Positions 18,193 to 31,476 of a stretch of DNA of 64,000 nucleotides are shown here, one piece after another. The notes beneath the pieces are model-generated. The model searched no databases and was not told the origin of the DNA. It saw only the letters and a program-made list of their open reading frames with translations. The stretch spans positions 6,217,001 to 6,281,000 of the forward strand of contig NZ_BLPG01000001.1 of NCBI RefSeq assembly GCF_011764445.1, in the 5' to 3' direction. Within the stretch, counting starts at the first letter, position 1. The number at the start of each line of letters is the position of its first letter. This DNA is from Phytohabitans rumicis. Its GTDB lineage: Bacteria; Actinomycetota; Actinomycetes; Mycobacteriales; Micromonosporaceae. The translations under genes were made by a program, and so were the position numbers.

Positions 18193-19762
18193 ATGACGTG
18201 ATGGTGTAGCGGCCGGCCGCGGGGACCAGCACCGCCAGCCAGGCGCCGTCGGGCTCCAGCGCGGCGTCGCCGTTCACCCGGAGCCAGCGGCTGTGGCGCA
18301 GCTTGACGCGGACCTTGCCCGCGGCGGGCGCCTCGAACGTGAGGCTGGCCGCGTCCTGCGCGACCAGTGTCGCCGGCGCGGCGACGATCGGGACCGGGTC
18401 GGGCACCGCGTAGAGCCGCCAGTGCGGGCCGGACCACACCTCGGTCAGCACCTGGGGCACCAGCGCCGCCTCCGCGCGCCCCACCCACGACAACTGCGCA
18501 TCGGGTACGGCCACGAACTCGACCGCGTTCGCGGCCAGCCAGGCGCGGTACGCGTCGGCGGTGAGCGGCACCCCAGTGCCGGCCGCGCCGGGCACGGTTT
18601 CGAAGAAGAGCGTGTTGCGGGCGATGTCGACCTGCCGCAGCCAGCCGCGGGCCAGCGGAAAGCCGTCCAGGTACGCCGCCTCCCAGTAGTCCCGGGTCGG
18701 CGGCACCTCGATCCGCCCGGCCGGCTGGCGCGCCCGCAGCTCGGCCAGCAGCGGCGCGAAGTACGCGGGGTCGCTCGTCGGGTTGCCCCGGTCGCGCAGG
18801 TCGTCCCAGACCACGGGCGGCTGCCACCAGTACACCAGCGCCAGCGTGCCGGCGAGCCCGGCGGTCGCCCACCGGCGGCGTACCCGACGGGGCAGGTGCA
18901 CGCGGGCGGTGATCCGCGGCGAGCGGGCGCCGGACGGCGGCCGGGGCAGGCGGGCGCAGGCGGCCAGCACCGGCAGCGCGAACATCGCCGCCAGCCGGGT
19001 GGCGTTCAGGCCGACGGGGGTGTGCACGAGCGCGGCGAGCAGCACCCCGCCCGCGGACAGCAGCGCGCCGACCCGGACCGCCGGGTACGCGACCAGCACC
19101 GCCACGGCCAGGCTCGTCACGATCGCGTGGACGGCGTCGGTGCGGCTGATGTTCATCCAGCCGCCCTCGCCGAACAGGAGCGCGGTGACGCTGAGCGGGA
19201 CGGCGGCCGCGATCGTGAGCAACGCGCCCTCGCGCCGCCTGGTCAGAAACAGGGCGACCCCGGCCAGGCCGAGGAAGAGTCCCGCCACCGGGCTGGTCGC
19301 CGAGGCGAGCAGGGCCAGGGCGGCGGCGACGTACCGCCTGGGGAGAGCGAGGAGCGCGCACAGCCCGAACGCCACCCCCAGGGCGTACGTGACCCGGCCG
19401 GAGACCAGATTGCCGGCGATGCAGACGGCGCCGACCAGGCTCCCGAGCAGCGGCCGGGGCACCCCGGTCCGTACGAGCAGCGCGGCGAACGCCACCGCCG
19501 CGCCGAGGAGGGCGAGCGCGCCGGTCACCCGTACCCCGATCAGGGCCATCACGGGCTGTGACACCAGGCTGTAGCCGAACTGGTTGGTGCCGCCGTACCA
19601 GCGCAGGTCGATCGGGGTCAGGCCGTGATCGGCGAAGAAGCCGGCGCGGGCCACCTGGGCGGACAGGTCGGAGCCCATCTTCGGCAGCGCCAGGTACAGC
19701 GCGCCGAGCACGGTCGCCAGCACGGCGGTGGGGGCGATCACGGTCCGCTCCCGATTCCCCAT
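18191..19762 (-). CDS. Polytopic membrane protein with C-terminal soluble domain
   Basis: 523 aa. Residues ~10-350 contain about ten hydrophobic helices (for example TAVLATVLGALYLALPKM, ALALLASATSPVAGLFLGLA, MFALPVLAAC); the last ~170 residues are soluble and probably extracytoplasmic, with beta-rich tail (KVRVKLRHSRWLRVNGDAAL). The sequence between the first two helices (SDLSAQVARAGFFADHGLTPIDLRWYGG) is the kind of loop that holds catalytic acids in GT-C glycosyltransferases, but I cannot assign a family with confidence. ATG 19762 chosen: similarity and the first helix begin there. It diverges from the GT87 gene with a 21-bp gap. Confidence 0.75.
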   Translation of the reverse strand: MGNRERTVIAPTAVLATVLGALYLALPKMGSDLSAQVARAGFFADHGLTPIDLRWYGGTNQFGYSLVSQPVMALIGVRVTGALALLGAAVAFAALLVRTGVPRPLLGSLVGAVCIAGNLVSGRVTYALGVAFGLCALLALPRRYVAAALALLASATSPVAGLFLGLAGVALFLTRRREGALLTIAAAVPLSVTALLFGEGGWMNISRTDAVHAIVTSLAVAVLVAYPAVRVGALLSAGGVLLAALVHTPVGLNATRLAAMFALPVLAACARLPRPPSGARSPRITARVHLPRRVRRRWATAGLAGTLALVYWWQPPVVWDDLRDRGNPTSDPAYFAPLLAELRARQPAGRIEVPPTRDYWEAAYLDGFPLARGWLRQVDIARNTLFFETVPGAAGTGVPLTADAYRAWLAANAVEFVAVPDAQLSWVGRAEAALVPQVLTEVWSGPHWRLYAVPDPVPIVAAPATLVAQDAASLTFEAPAAGKVRVKLRHSRWLRVNGDAALEPDGAWLAVLVPAAGRYTITS

Positions 19763-19783
19763 CGCGAACACCGTACTGGCAGC

Positions 19784-20968
19784 ATGGTTTGCGTGCACAG
19801 GAGGATCGCCATCACCGTCGCGCTCGTGCTCGCGACGGCTGCCTTCCTGAGCGTCGCCACGATCTGGCACCGGTACTTCGACCTGCGGGTCTACTACGGC
19901 GCGATCAACTACTGGGTGCACGACGGCGGCCAGATCTACGACTGGCTCAAGCCGGACAGCAAGTACGGCTTCACGTATCCGCCGTTCGCCGCGTTGATCA
20001 TGCTGCCGATGGCGTACGTCTCGTGGCCCGTCGCGATCGTGATCAGCACGGCCGCGGCCGCCGTCACGTCGGCGCTGGTCGTGTGGTGGCTGGTCGACCC
20101 GGTCGCGCGCCGGGAGGGCTGGACCCGGTGGTTCGCGTTCGCGGTCGCGCTGTGCCTCGCCGCCGCGTTCGAGCCGATGCGCGAGACGGTCACCTTCGGC
20201 CAGGTCAACACGCTGCTGCTCTTCCTGGTGGCGGCCGACCTGCTCCTGCTGCTGTCACGGGGTAGTCGCTGGGCCGGCGTCGGCGTCGGGCTGGCCACCG
20301 CGATCAAGCTCACCCCGGGCGTCTTCATCGTGTACCTCCTGGTCACCCGCCGCTGGCGCGCCGCGGTCACGGCCAGCGCCACCGCTCTCGGCGCCACCCT
20401 CTTCGCGGCGGCGGTCGCACCGGACGCGTCCCGCGAGTTCTGGACGTCAGCACTCTGGAACACGAACCGGGTCGGCTCGCTGTCCTTCGTGTCGAACCAG
20501 TCGCTGCAGGGCGTCGTCGCCCGCCTCGACCCCACCCACCCGAGCCGGGTGCTCTGGCTCGTGCTCGTGGTCGCGACGCTCGCCGTGTGGGTGTGGCGGG
20601 TGCGGGGCGCGGACGAGAAGACCGGCCTCGCGCTGACCGGCATCGTCGGCTGCCTGGTCAGCCCGGTCACCTGGGTACACCACCTGGTCTGGCTGCTGCC
20701 CGCGCTCATCCTGCTCTTCGACCGGGTGGTCGCCGCGCGCGATCGCCGCCTGCTCGGTTTCGCCGTCTTCGCGTACGGGCTGCTGATTAGCCGGTTTGTC
20801 TGGATTTGGGAGCGCGGGTCCAGCGGGATCACCGGCTTCCTCGGCAGCAACGCGTACGTGTGGATCAGTATCGCGCTGCTGCTGGTGCTGCCAGTCCAAG
20901 ACCGGACACCACGACTTCCCGATTGGTCCTCTGACAAGGTCGCCGATCGGGGCATCGTGAGGGCATGA
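19784..20968 (+). CDS. GT87-family polyprenyl-phosphate-dependent mannosyltransferase-like protein
   Basis: 394 aa, about ten transmembrane helices. The first outside loop carries DLRVYYGAINYW...YDWLKPDSKYGFTYPPFAALI, which contains the acidic residue and Y-x-Y-P-P-F motif typical of GT87/DUF2029 mannosyltransferases (PimE-like) that use polyprenyl-phosphate-mannose to decorate lipoglycans or cell-wall polymers. Further motifs: TFGQVNTLLLFLV, GVGLATAIKLTPGVFIVYLL and SLQGVVARL. The TGA overlaps the ATG of the next gene (ATGA), so the two are coupled although no functional link is obvious. Confidence 0.88.
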   Translation: MVCVHRRIAITVALVLATAAFLSVATIWHRYFDLRVYYGAINYWVHDGGQIYDWLKPDSKYGFTYPPFAALIMLPMAYVSWPVAIVISTAAAAVTSALVVWWLVDPVARREGWTRWFAFAVALCLAAAFEPMRETVTFGQVNTLLLFLVAADLLLLLSRGSRWAGVGVGLATAIKLTPGVFIVYLLVTRRWRAAVTASATALGATLFAAAVAPDASREFWTSALWNTNRVGSLSFVSNQSLQGVVARLDPTHPSRVLWLVLVVATLAVWVWRVRGADEKTGLALTGIVGCLVSPVTWVHHLVWLLPALILLFDRVVAARDRRLLGFAVFAYGLLISRFVWIWERGSSGITGFLGSNAYVWISIALLLVLPVQDRTPRLPDWSSDKVADRGIVRA

Positions 20969-22374
20969 CCGATCCACTGCTCGACACCGACGCCGAGGCG
21001 GTCCTGCGCCAGGTCCACGACGCCGCCGCGCCGTACCTCGACTCGCTCGCCGACCGCCCGGTCCTCGACCCGGCGTCCGCGCCGCTCCTGCGCGAGCTGT
21101 CCACCGACGTTCTGGAAAAGGGTGAGGGTTCGGCCGCCACCGTGGGCCGGCTCCTGCGCATTGGTACGGCGGCCGGCACGCACTCGGCCGGCCCCCGCTT
21201 CTTCCACTTCGTCATCGGCGGGGTGACACCGGCCGCGCTCGCCGCCGACTGGACCGCCTCGCTCCTGGACCAGAACGCCGCCTTCCGCACCTCCTCCGCC
21301 TTCGCGACCGAGGTGGAGACGGTGGCGCTGGGGTGGCTGCGGGAACTGTTCGGGCTGCCCGAGTCGTACGGCGGGGCGCTGGTGGCGAGCGCGACGTTCG
21401 CCAACTTCACCGGCCTCGCGGCGGCCACCCACTGGTGGGGCGAGCGGCAGGGCGTCGACGTCGCGGCCGACGGGCTGGCCGGGCTGCCCCGGATGCCGGT
21501 GCTGTCCGGCGGGTACGTCCACGCCAGCGCCCGCAAGGCGCTGCAGATGCTCGGCCACGGGCGCCAGTCCGTCGAGGTGTACGCCCGTGACCGCGTGGGC
21601 CGGGTCGACCTCGACGCGCTCGAACGCCGGCTCGCTGCGCTGCCCGGCCCGGCGGTGATCATCGGCAACGCGGGCGAGGTGAACGCCGGCGACTTCGACC
21701 CGGTCGACGCGCTGGCCGACCTCGCCGAGCGGTACGGCGCCTGGCTGCACGTCGACGGGGCGTTCGGCATCTTCGCGGCGCTGTCCCCGCGTACCGCCGG
21801 GCTGGTGCGGGGCATCGAGCGGGCCGACTCGATCGCCTGCGACGCGCACAAGTGGCTCAACGTGCCGTACGAGAGCGGCTTCGCGTTCCTGCGCGACCCG
21901 GCCCGCCTGGGCGTCGCGTTCGGCATGCCCGGCGCCGCCTACCTGCCAGCCGACGATCCGCGTGGCGGGTACGCCATGCTCGGCCCCGAGTCGTCCCGCC
22001 GGGCCCGGTCGTTGCCGATCTGGGCCACGCTCGCGGCGTACGGGCGGGCCGGCTACCAGGCGATGGTGGAGCGCCACCTCGATCTGGCGCAGCGGCTCGC
22101 CCGGCTGGTCGACGAGGCACCCGACCTGGAACGCCTGGCCGAGGTGCCGCTGTGCATCGTGTGCTTCCGGGCCAGGCCCGCGGGCGTACCCGAAGAGGCC
22201 CTGGACGGCCTGAACCGGCGGCTCGGCCAGGCCCTGCTCGACGACGGCCGGGTCTTCGCCGGCACCACCGTCTACGACGGCCAGGTGGCCCTGCGCCCCG
22301 CCATCGTCAACTGGCGCACCACCGAGGCCGACATCGACACGTTCGTCGAGGTGGTGCGCTCCCTCATCCGGTGA
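20965..22374 (+). CDS. PLP-dependent group II decarboxylase/aspartate aminotransferase-fold enzyme
   Basis: 469 aa. Fold-type I PLP enzyme of the aromatic-L-amino-acid/glutamate decarboxylase group: GPRFFHFVIGG substrate loop, GALVASATFANFTGL, GGYVHASARKALQMLG, NAGEVNAGDFDPVDALADLAERYGAWLHVDGAFG (cofactor Asp), and the Schiff-base lysine in SIACDAHKWLNVPYESG. The substrate could be an aromatic amino acid, glutamate or 2,4-diaminobutyrate. Start ATG overlaps the GT87 stop. Full length. Confidence 0.88.
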   Translation: MTDPLLDTDAEAVLRQVHDAAAPYLDSLADRPVLDPASAPLLRELSTDVLEKGEGSAATVGRLLRIGTAAGTHSAGPRFFHFVIGGVTPAALAADWTASLLDQNAAFRTSSAFATEVETVALGWLRELFGLPESYGGALVASATFANFTGLAAATHWWGERQGVDVAADGLAGLPRMPVLSGGYVHASARKALQMLGHGRQSVEVYARDRVGRVDLDALERRLAALPGPAVIIGNAGEVNAGDFDPVDALADLAERYGAWLHVDGAFGIFAALSPRTAGLVRGIERADSIACDAHKWLNVPYESGFAFLRDPARLGVAFGMPGAAYLPADDPRGGYAMLGPESSRRARSLPIWATLAAYGRAGYQAMVERHLDLAQRLARLVDEAPDLERLAEVPLCIVCFRARPAGVPEEALDGLNRRLGQALLDDGRVFAGTTVYDGQVALRPAIVNWRTTEADIDTFVEVVRSLIR

Positions 22375-22436
22375 TCGTCGCCTGGCGGTCGCTCTCCGTT
22401 GGCCGGGTGGACAGGCGGGCTCAGTAGGCACAGCGC

Positions 22437-24579
22437 ATGAAGCGCAGACACATAGGGCCGGTCGCGGCCGGGGTGCTCGTCGCATCGATGCTTCCCGCCG
22501 TACCGGCATCCGCGCACGGTGGCGAGGGTCCGTTCGGTCGGGTCGCCACGGTGCCCGCCTATCTCAACAGCGAAATCACCGACGAGGCGGCCGCCGAGAT
22601 CGCTGCGGTCAGCTCCGACGGCCGGACTGTGATCTACACCGACAGCCCGGGGGAGCGCCTCGGGTTCTTCGACGTCACCGACCCGGGCAAGCCGGTCCCG
22701 GCCGGCGTGCTCGACCTGCCCGGCGAGCCCACGTCGGTCGCCGTCCTCGGCCGGTACGCACTCGCCGCCGTCAACACCAGCGAGAGCTTCGCCAACCCGT
22801 CCGGCCAACTCCTGGTTGTCGACGTCAAGACGCGGGCGGTGGTGCGCGCGTACGAGCTCGGTGGCCAGCCCGACTCGGTCGCGGTCGCGCCCAGCGGGCG
22901 GTATATAGCCGTCGCGGTGGAGAACGAGCGGGACGAGGACGTCAACGGCGGCGCCATCCCGCAGGCGCCCGCCGGCTGGCTGTCCGTCGTGGACACCCGG
23001 GACTGGACACTGTCGACGGTCGCGCTGACCGGCCTCGCCGCGGTCGCCCCGAGGATCCGGAGCCGGAGTACGTCAGCATCAACCGTCGCGACGAGGCGGT
23101 GGTGAGCCTCCAGGAAAACAACCACCTCGCCGTCGTGCGGCTGCGCGACGGGAAGGTGGTCAACCACTTCTCCGCCGGTGCGGTCACGGTGTCTGGTGTG
23201 GACACCGAGGACGACGGCGCCATCACGCTGGACGGCACGATCACCGCCAAGCGCGAGCCGGACGGCGTGGTGTGGCTCGACGACAACCTCTTCGCCACCG
23301 CGAACGAGGGCGACTACGAGGGCGGTTCGCGCGGCTTTAGCGTCTTCGACAAGCGCACCGGCCGGCCGGTCTTCGACAGCGGCAACGCCCTGGAGCACCT
23401 CGCCGTGAAGTACGGGCTCTACCCGGACAGCCGCTCCGACGCCAAGGGCACCGAGCCCGAGGGCGTGGCGGTGGGCACGTTCGGCGGCACGCCGTACCTG
23501 TTCGTGAACGCCGAGCGGGGCAACTTCGTGGCGGTGTACGACGTACGCCGCCCCAAGGAGCCGCGCTTCGTGCAGCTGCTGCCGACCACCAACGGGCCGG
23601 AGGGCGTGGTCACCGCCCCGTCCCGCGGCCTCGTGGTCGTCGCCAGCGAGGAGGAACTGCCCGGCGACGGGATCCGGGCCTCGGTGCAGATCTACCGGTT
23701 CGGTGCCCGCGGTGATTTCCCGTCCATCGTGTCCACCAAGGACATCGGCTGGGGCGCGCTGTCCGGGCTGTCGGCCGTACCCGGCCAGCGGCACCGCCTC
23801 GTCTCGGTGACGGACAGCGTCTACACGCCGACCCGACTGCTCACAGTGGACACCGCGGCCACGCCGGCGCGCATCGTGGGCGAGCTCACGGTGACCAAGG
23901 ACGGCGCGCCCGTCGGGTACGACGCCGAGGGCATCGCGCCCGTACCGGTGGCGGCTATTGGCTGGGCGTGGAGGGCTCCGCCAGCACCCCCAACCTCCTG
24001 GTGCGCCTCAGGGCGGACGGTTCGGTGGCCGAGGAGGTGCCGCTGCCGGACGGCGTCGCCGCGGCGGTGACCACCAACGGCATCGAGGGCGTCGCGGTGA
24101 CCGGCTCCGGCTCCGGCGAGCAGGTGTGGGTGGCGATCCAGCGGGAGCTGCGCGGCGACCCGAAGGGCCTCGTACGGATCGGCCGCTACACGGTGGCGAC
24201 CAAGAAGTGGGCGTGGTTGGCGTACCCCTTGGATGCCGCACCGAGCGGCGGGTGGGTCGGCCTGTCCGAACTGGTGGCGGTGGACAGCGACACGTTCGCG
24301 GTGGTCGAGCGGGACAACCGGCGCGGCCCCGCCGCGCAGGTCAAGAGGGTGTACGTCTTCGACGTGCCGGCCGGGTTCGGCAGTGGCCTACCCACCGTCA
24401 CCAAGCGGCTCGCGGCTGATCTGCTGCCGCTGCTGCGGGCCGGCAATGGCTGGGTCCAGGACAAGGTCGAGGGCCTGGCGATCGGCGGCGACGGCCGGAC
24501 GTACGCGGTGACCGACAACGACGGCGTCGACGACTCCACGGGCGAGACGGTCTTCCTCCGCCTCGGCCGCCTCCTCTAG
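22437..24579 (+). CDS. Secreted phytase/esterase-like beta-propeller protein (two frameshifts)
   Basis: About 714 aa when two missing bases are supplied (near 23050, AVAP|EDPEPEYVSINRRDEAVVSL; and near 23948, GIAPVP|GGGYWLGVEGSASTPN). A Sec signal peptide (MKRRHIGPVAAGVLVASMLP...ASA) leads to a repeated propeller with WD/YVTN-like blades: LRLGFFDVTDPGKPVPAGVL, QPDSVAVAPSGRYIAVAVENERDED. The last third (EGVAVTGSG..QVWVAIQREL and DKVEGLAIGGDGRTYAVTDNDGVDDS) matches the 'esterase-like activity of phytase' domain, so an extracellular phosphoesterase is likely. Both lesions look like G dropouts rather than decay, as codon use and motifs stay intact throughout. Confidence 0.84.
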
Positions 24580-24598
24580 CTCTCTCGCGCGCAGCTCT

Positions 24599-24666
24599 CA
24601 CCCCTGTGATCAAGGCGTCCTTCAAGTCGTTCTAACGACTTGAAGGACGCCTTGATCACAGGGGTG
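24599..24666. repeat. Palindromic hairpin element, family H1, copy 3
   Basis: Longest member: 31-bp perfect arms (24599-24629, 24636-24666), loop TTCTAA. The inner 24 bp match copy 2 exactly; seven extra pairs (CACCCCT / AGGGGTG) extend the base. Placed between the convergent phytase-like gene and glnA. Confidence 0.93.
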
Positions 24667-24735
24667 AGCGGGTGGAAAGACGTGAGTGCCGGCGCACCTT
24701 GCGGTGCGCCGGCACTCACGGCCCGGACTTTCGGA

Positions 24736-26160
24736 TTAGACGTTGTAGTACAGCTCGAACTCGTGCGGGGTCGGGCGGAGACGGATCGGGTCGACCTCGT
24801 TCTCCCGCTTGTAGGAGATCCAGGTCTCGATCAGGTCCGGCGTGAACACGCCGCCCTCGAGCAGGAAGTCGTGGTCGGCCTCCAGCGAGTCGAGCACCGC
24901 CGGCAGCGAGCCCGGCACCTGCTTGACGCTGCCCCACTCCTCCGGCGGCAGGTCGTACAGGTCCTTGTCGATCGGCTCCGGCGGCTCGATCTTGCTCTTG
25001 ATGCCGTCGAGGCCGGCCATCATCATGGCGGAGAAGGCCAGGTAGACGTTGGCCGACGGGTCCGGCACCCGGAACTCGACGCGCTTGGCCTTGGCGTTGC
25101 TGCCGGTGACCGGGATGCGCGTGCAGGCCGAGCGGTTGCGCTGCGAGTAGACCAGGTTGACCGGGGCCTCGAAGCCCGGCACGAGGCGCCGGTACGAGTT
25201 GACGGTCGGGTTGGTGAACGCCAGCAGCGACGGCGCGTGGTGCAGCAGGCCGCCGATGTACCACCGGGCGGTGTCGGACAGGCCGGCGTACCCGGTCTCG
25301 TCGTAGAACAGCGGCTCGCCGTTCAGCCAGAGGCTCTGGTGGGTGTGCATGCCGGAGCCGTTGTCGCCGAAGAGTGGCTTGGGCATGAACGTGGCGGTCT
25401 TGCCGGCGGCCCAGGCGGTGTTCTTCACGATGTACTTGAACAGCTGCATCTGGTCACTGGCGTGCAGCAGCGTGGAGAACCTGTAGTTGATCTCGGCCTG
25501 GCCGGCGGTGCCCACCTCGTGGTGCGAACGCTCGACGGTGAAGCCCGCGCCGATCAGGTTCGTCACGATCTCGTCGCGCAGGTCGGCGTAGTGGTCGACC
25601 GGCGGCACCGGGAAGTAGCCGCCCTTGTAGGCGGTCTTGTAGCCCTTGTTGCCGCCCTCTTCCTCCGCACCGCTGTTCCAGGCGCCCTCGATCGAGTCGA
25701 TGTAGTAGTACGCCTTGTTGGCCGCGGTCTCGTGCCGGATGGAGTCGAAGATGTAGAACTCCGCCTCGGCGCCGAAGTAGGCCGTGTCCGCGATGCCGCT
25801 GGCGGCCAGGTATGCCTCGGCCTTCTTGGCAACGTTGCGCGGGTCGCGGGAGTACGCCTCGCGGGTGAACGGGTCGTGGATGAAGAAGTTGAGCGCGAGC
25901 GTCTTCTGCGTCCGGAACGGGTCGATGTATGCGCTCGCGGGGTCGGGCAGCAGCAGCATGTCCGACTCGTGGATCTGCTGGAAACCGCGGATCGACGAAC
26001 CGTCAAAGGCGAGACCGTCCGTGAAGATGGACTCATCGAACGACTCGATCGGCGTGTTGAAATGCTGCATCACACCGGGAAGGTCACAGAACCTTACGTC
26101 GACGAACTTCACGCCCTCGTCTTTGAGGTACCGAAGGAGCTCCTCGGGATTGGCGAACAA
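24736..26160 (-). CDS. glnA: Type I glutamine synthetase, GlnE-regulated
   Basis: 474 aa. Makes glutamine from glutamate, ammonia and ATP; central nitrogen assimilation enzyme, dodecameric. Motifs: [69 protein letters not shown], and the adenylylation site [13 protein letters not shown], whose Tyr is the target of GlnE. Start: a TTG at 26160 gives [19 protein letters not shown] with AGGAGGA five bases upstream; GTG 26163 is one codon earlier and nearly as good. A GlnR box lies 82-119 bp upstream, and hairpin H1 follows the stop. The gene is oriented opposite to the RDD gene, sharing a 217-bp control region. Confidence 0.96.
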   Translation of the reverse strand: MFANPEELLRYLKDEGVKFVDVRFCDLPGVMQHFNTPIESFDESIFTDGLAFDGSSIRGFQQIHESDMLLLPDPASAYIDPFRTQKTLALNFFIHDPFTREAYSRDPRNVAKKAEAYLAASGIADTAYFGAEAEFYIFDSIRHETAANKAYYYIDSIEGAWNSGAEEEGGNKGYKTAYKGGYFPVPPVDHYADLRDEIVTNLIGAGFTVERSHHEVGTAGQAEINYRFSTLLHASDQMQLFKYIVKNTAWAAGKTATFMPKPLFGDNGSGMHTHQSLWLNGEPLFYDETGYAGLSDTARWYIGGLLHHAPSLLAFTNPTVNSYRRLVPGFEAPVNLVYSQRNRSACTRIPVTGSNAKAKRVEFRVPDPSANVYLAFSAMMMAGLDGIKSKIEPPEPIDKDLYDLPPEEWGSVKQVPGSLPAVLDSLEADHDFLLEGGVFTPDLIETWISYKRENEVDPIRLRPTPHEFELYYNV

Positions 26161-26241
26161 CACGTCCTCCTGGCACGTCGCTGAACAATTGGCGGCTCCG
26201 CCGCCCGTATGGCTGGCTGGTCGCGACGGTATGGGCAGGCC

Positions 26242-26279
26242 GTTGCCCAGGCGTGTCTCTAATGTTTCCGCCGTGTTAC
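26242..26279 (-). promoter_or_regulatory. GlnR box, four half-sites, upstream of glnA
   Basis: Read on the glnA strand: GTAAC-N6-GAAAC-N6-GACAC-N6-GCAAC. The first a-b pair is a perfect match to the actinobacterial GlnR consensus and the second has one mismatch in each half, with exact 6-nt spacing throughout. GlnR regulates glnA according to nitrogen supply in Streptomyces and mycobacteria, so control by a GlnR orthologue is well supported. Confidence 0.85.
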
Positions 26280-26377
26280 GTCGGTGCGTTCGGGCAAAGT
26301 CCGCCACTCGGTCGCCACCAGGTCACCAAACGGACGATACACCGGTGCGTCCTGACCAGGCACTAGGCTGGCCGTCC

Positions 26378-26743
26378 GTGACCACTGAGCGGGACGACGC
26401 GGAGCCGCCGAGCCTCGCCAAGCGGTTTGGCGCGCTTGTCATCGACTGGGTGCTGTGCCTGCTGGTGTCCAACTTCTTCGGCGACCCGCTGCGTGACGGA
26501 TGGCCGCCGGTCGTCGTGCTGATCCTCGAGTACGCCATCTTCATCGGCCTCTTCGCCCAGACGCCCGGGATGGCGATCACCCGCCTGCGCTGCGTCTCGT
26601 TTGTCGACGGCGGCCGGATCGGGATCCCGAGGGCGTTCATCCGGGGCGTACTACTGAGCCTCGTGGTGCCCGCCTTGATCATGGACGGCCAGCGCCGCGG
26701 CCTACACGACAAGGCCGCCGCCTCCATCATGACCAACGCCTGA
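26378..26743 (+). CDS. RDD-family membrane protein
   Basis: 121 aa, GTG start. RDD proteins have an R-x-x-A-x-x-x-D opening helix and two or three membrane helices; here LAKRFGALVIDWVLCLLVSNFF, VVVLILEYAIFIGLFAQTPGMAITRLRCV and LLSLVVPALIMDGQRRGLHDKAAASI. The terminal R-R-G-L-H-D-K motif is typical. Role unknown (ion transport is suggested for some). Beside glnA, an arrangement I recall from other actinobacteria. Confidence 0.85.
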   Translation: MTTERDDAEPPSLAKRFGALVIDWVLCLLVSNFFGDPLRDGWPPVVVLILEYAIFIGLFAQTPGMAITRLRCVSFVDGGRIGIPRAFIRGVLLSLVVPALIMDGQRRGLHDKAAASIMTNA

Positions 26744-27064
26744 CCGCTTCCCTCTCCCGCGCCGCTCCGCGCCGCGCTCCGCCTCGCGGCGCCGCGTCGA
26801 TCAAGGACCGCCGCGCCGCCTCGCGGGCCGCGTCGCCCCGTTGGTCCGGGCCGCGTGCCGCCTCGCGGCGCCGCGCCGATCAAGGACCGCCGCGCCGATC
26901 AAGGGCAAACGGTCGTGGTTTGGAGATCAAAGCACGGCCGTTCGCCCTTGATCGGCGGAGAAGTCCTTGATCGACGCGGCGCCGCGAGGCGGCGCGGCGG
27001 CCCATTGATCGACGGGGCGGGCGAGCTGGGGCGAGCGTGACGCATGGGGTGGCAGGATGGCCAG
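26744..27064. other. Intergenic region dominated by palindromic repeat N1 copy A and G+C-rich repeats
   Basis: No gene. It starts with several near-copies of a G+C-rich word (CCGCCTCGCGGCGCCGCG at 26773, 26813 and 26866), includes an extra half arm CGTCGATCAAGGACCGCC at 26796, and then the nested palindrome described separately. A final copy of the G+C-rich word at 26978-26995 precedes the aldolase. Confidence 0.6.
26878..26972. repeat. Nested palindromic element N1, copy A
   Basis: Outer arms GATCAAGGACC... and ...GTCCTTGATC enclose a 57-bp inner imperfect palindrome (26897-26953) that starts GATCAAGGGCAAACGG and ends CCGTTCGCCCTTGATC, with centre TTTGGAGATCAAA. The same structure with the same 57-bp inner length recurs at 50722, 50896, 62890 and 63158. 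Confidence 0.92.
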
Positions 27065-27682
27065 GTGGACCTGAGACGACTGCTGGAAAAGCACCGGCTC
27101 GTGGCGATCGTCCGCGGCCGGGACGCCGACGCCGCGACCCGGAGCGTCATCGCGCTGGTCGAGTCGGGCATCGCGCTGGTCGAGGTGTCGCTGACCACCG
27201 CCGACGCCACCGCGGTCATCTCGCGGGCGCGTGCGGCGCTCGGGCCGGAGGCGGCGCTCGGCGCCGGTACGGTGTGCACCGCCGACGACGCCCGGGCGGC
27301 GGCCGACGTCGGGGCCTCGTTCGTGGTGACGCCGGGCTACGGCCCGGGTGTCGAGGAGGCGGCCCGGCTGCGCCTGCCCAGCCTCGTCGGCGCGCTGAGC
27401 CCGACCGAGGTGATCAGCGCCGCGGCCGGGGGTGCGGCCGCGGTCAAGCTCTTCCCCGCCTCGGTGGGCGGGCCCGCCTATCTGCGCGCGCTGCGCGACC
27501 CGTTCCCGCAGGTGCCGTTCGTGCCGGTGGGTGGTGTCGACGCCGAGGCGGCCCGCGCGTACCTGGACGCCGGTGCGATCGCGGTCGGCGTGGGCTCCCC
27601 GCTGCTCGGGGATGCCCCGCACGGCGGGGACCTGACGGCGCTGCGGACCCGCGTCAAGGTCTTCCTCGATGCCATCGCATAA
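27065..27682 (+). CDS. eda: 2-keto-3-deoxy-6-phosphogluconate/-galactonate aldolase
   Basis: About 205 aa from GTG 27065. Class I aldolase cleaving 2-keto-3-deoxy-6-phosphosugars to pyruvate and glyceraldehyde-3-phosphate. Motifs: LVAIVRGRDADAATRSV, the catalytic Glu in IALVEVSLTTADA, GAGTVCTADDARAAADVGASFVVTPGY, the Schiff-base Lys in AAAVKLFPASVGGPAYLRAL, and FVPVGGVDAEAARAYLDAG. An ATG at 27044 is in frame, but similarity starts VDLRRLLEKHRLVAIV. Followed by a KDG-type kinase, so the two would catalyse consecutive steps, kinase then aldolase. Confidence 0.92.
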   Translation: MDLRRLLEKHRLVAIVRGRDADAATRSVIALVESGIALVEVSLTTADATAVISRARAALGPEAALGAGTVCTADDARAAADVGASFVVTPGYGPGVEEAARLRLPSLVGALSPTEVISAAAGGAAAVKLFPASVGGPAYLRALRDPFPQVPFVPVGGVDAEAARAYLDAGAIAVGVGSPLLGDAPHGGDLTALRTRVKVFLDAIA

Positions 27683-27687
27683 GCCAT

Positions 27688-27704
27688 TTGGAAAGCGCTT
27701 GCCG
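27688..27704 (+). promoter_or_regulatory. LacI-family operator upstream of the kinase-lacZ genes
   Basis: TTGGAAAGCGCTTGCC is an imperfect palindrome centred on GCGC, matching the GGAAAGCGCTTTCC consensus recognised by many LacI-family sugar repressors. It lies ~40 bp before the kinase start and ~10 bp after the aldolase stop. No LacI gene is in the window. Confidence 0.75.
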
Positions 27705-27741
27705 GCCGGTTAACCTCATGATCCACGGAGGTGGGGACGGG

Positions 27742-31472
<3,731 letters not shown>

Positions 31473-31476
31473 CGGT

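Noticed and set aside
19936-22509. 857-aa antisense ORF over the GT87 and decarboxylase genes
   Set aside because: Shadow frame rich in Arg/His/Pro, no motif, and opposite to two well-supported genes.
4677-24666. H1 hairpins considered as IS terminal repeats
   Set aside because: The copies are 8 and 12 kb apart, bounded by unrelated genes, with no transposase or target duplications.
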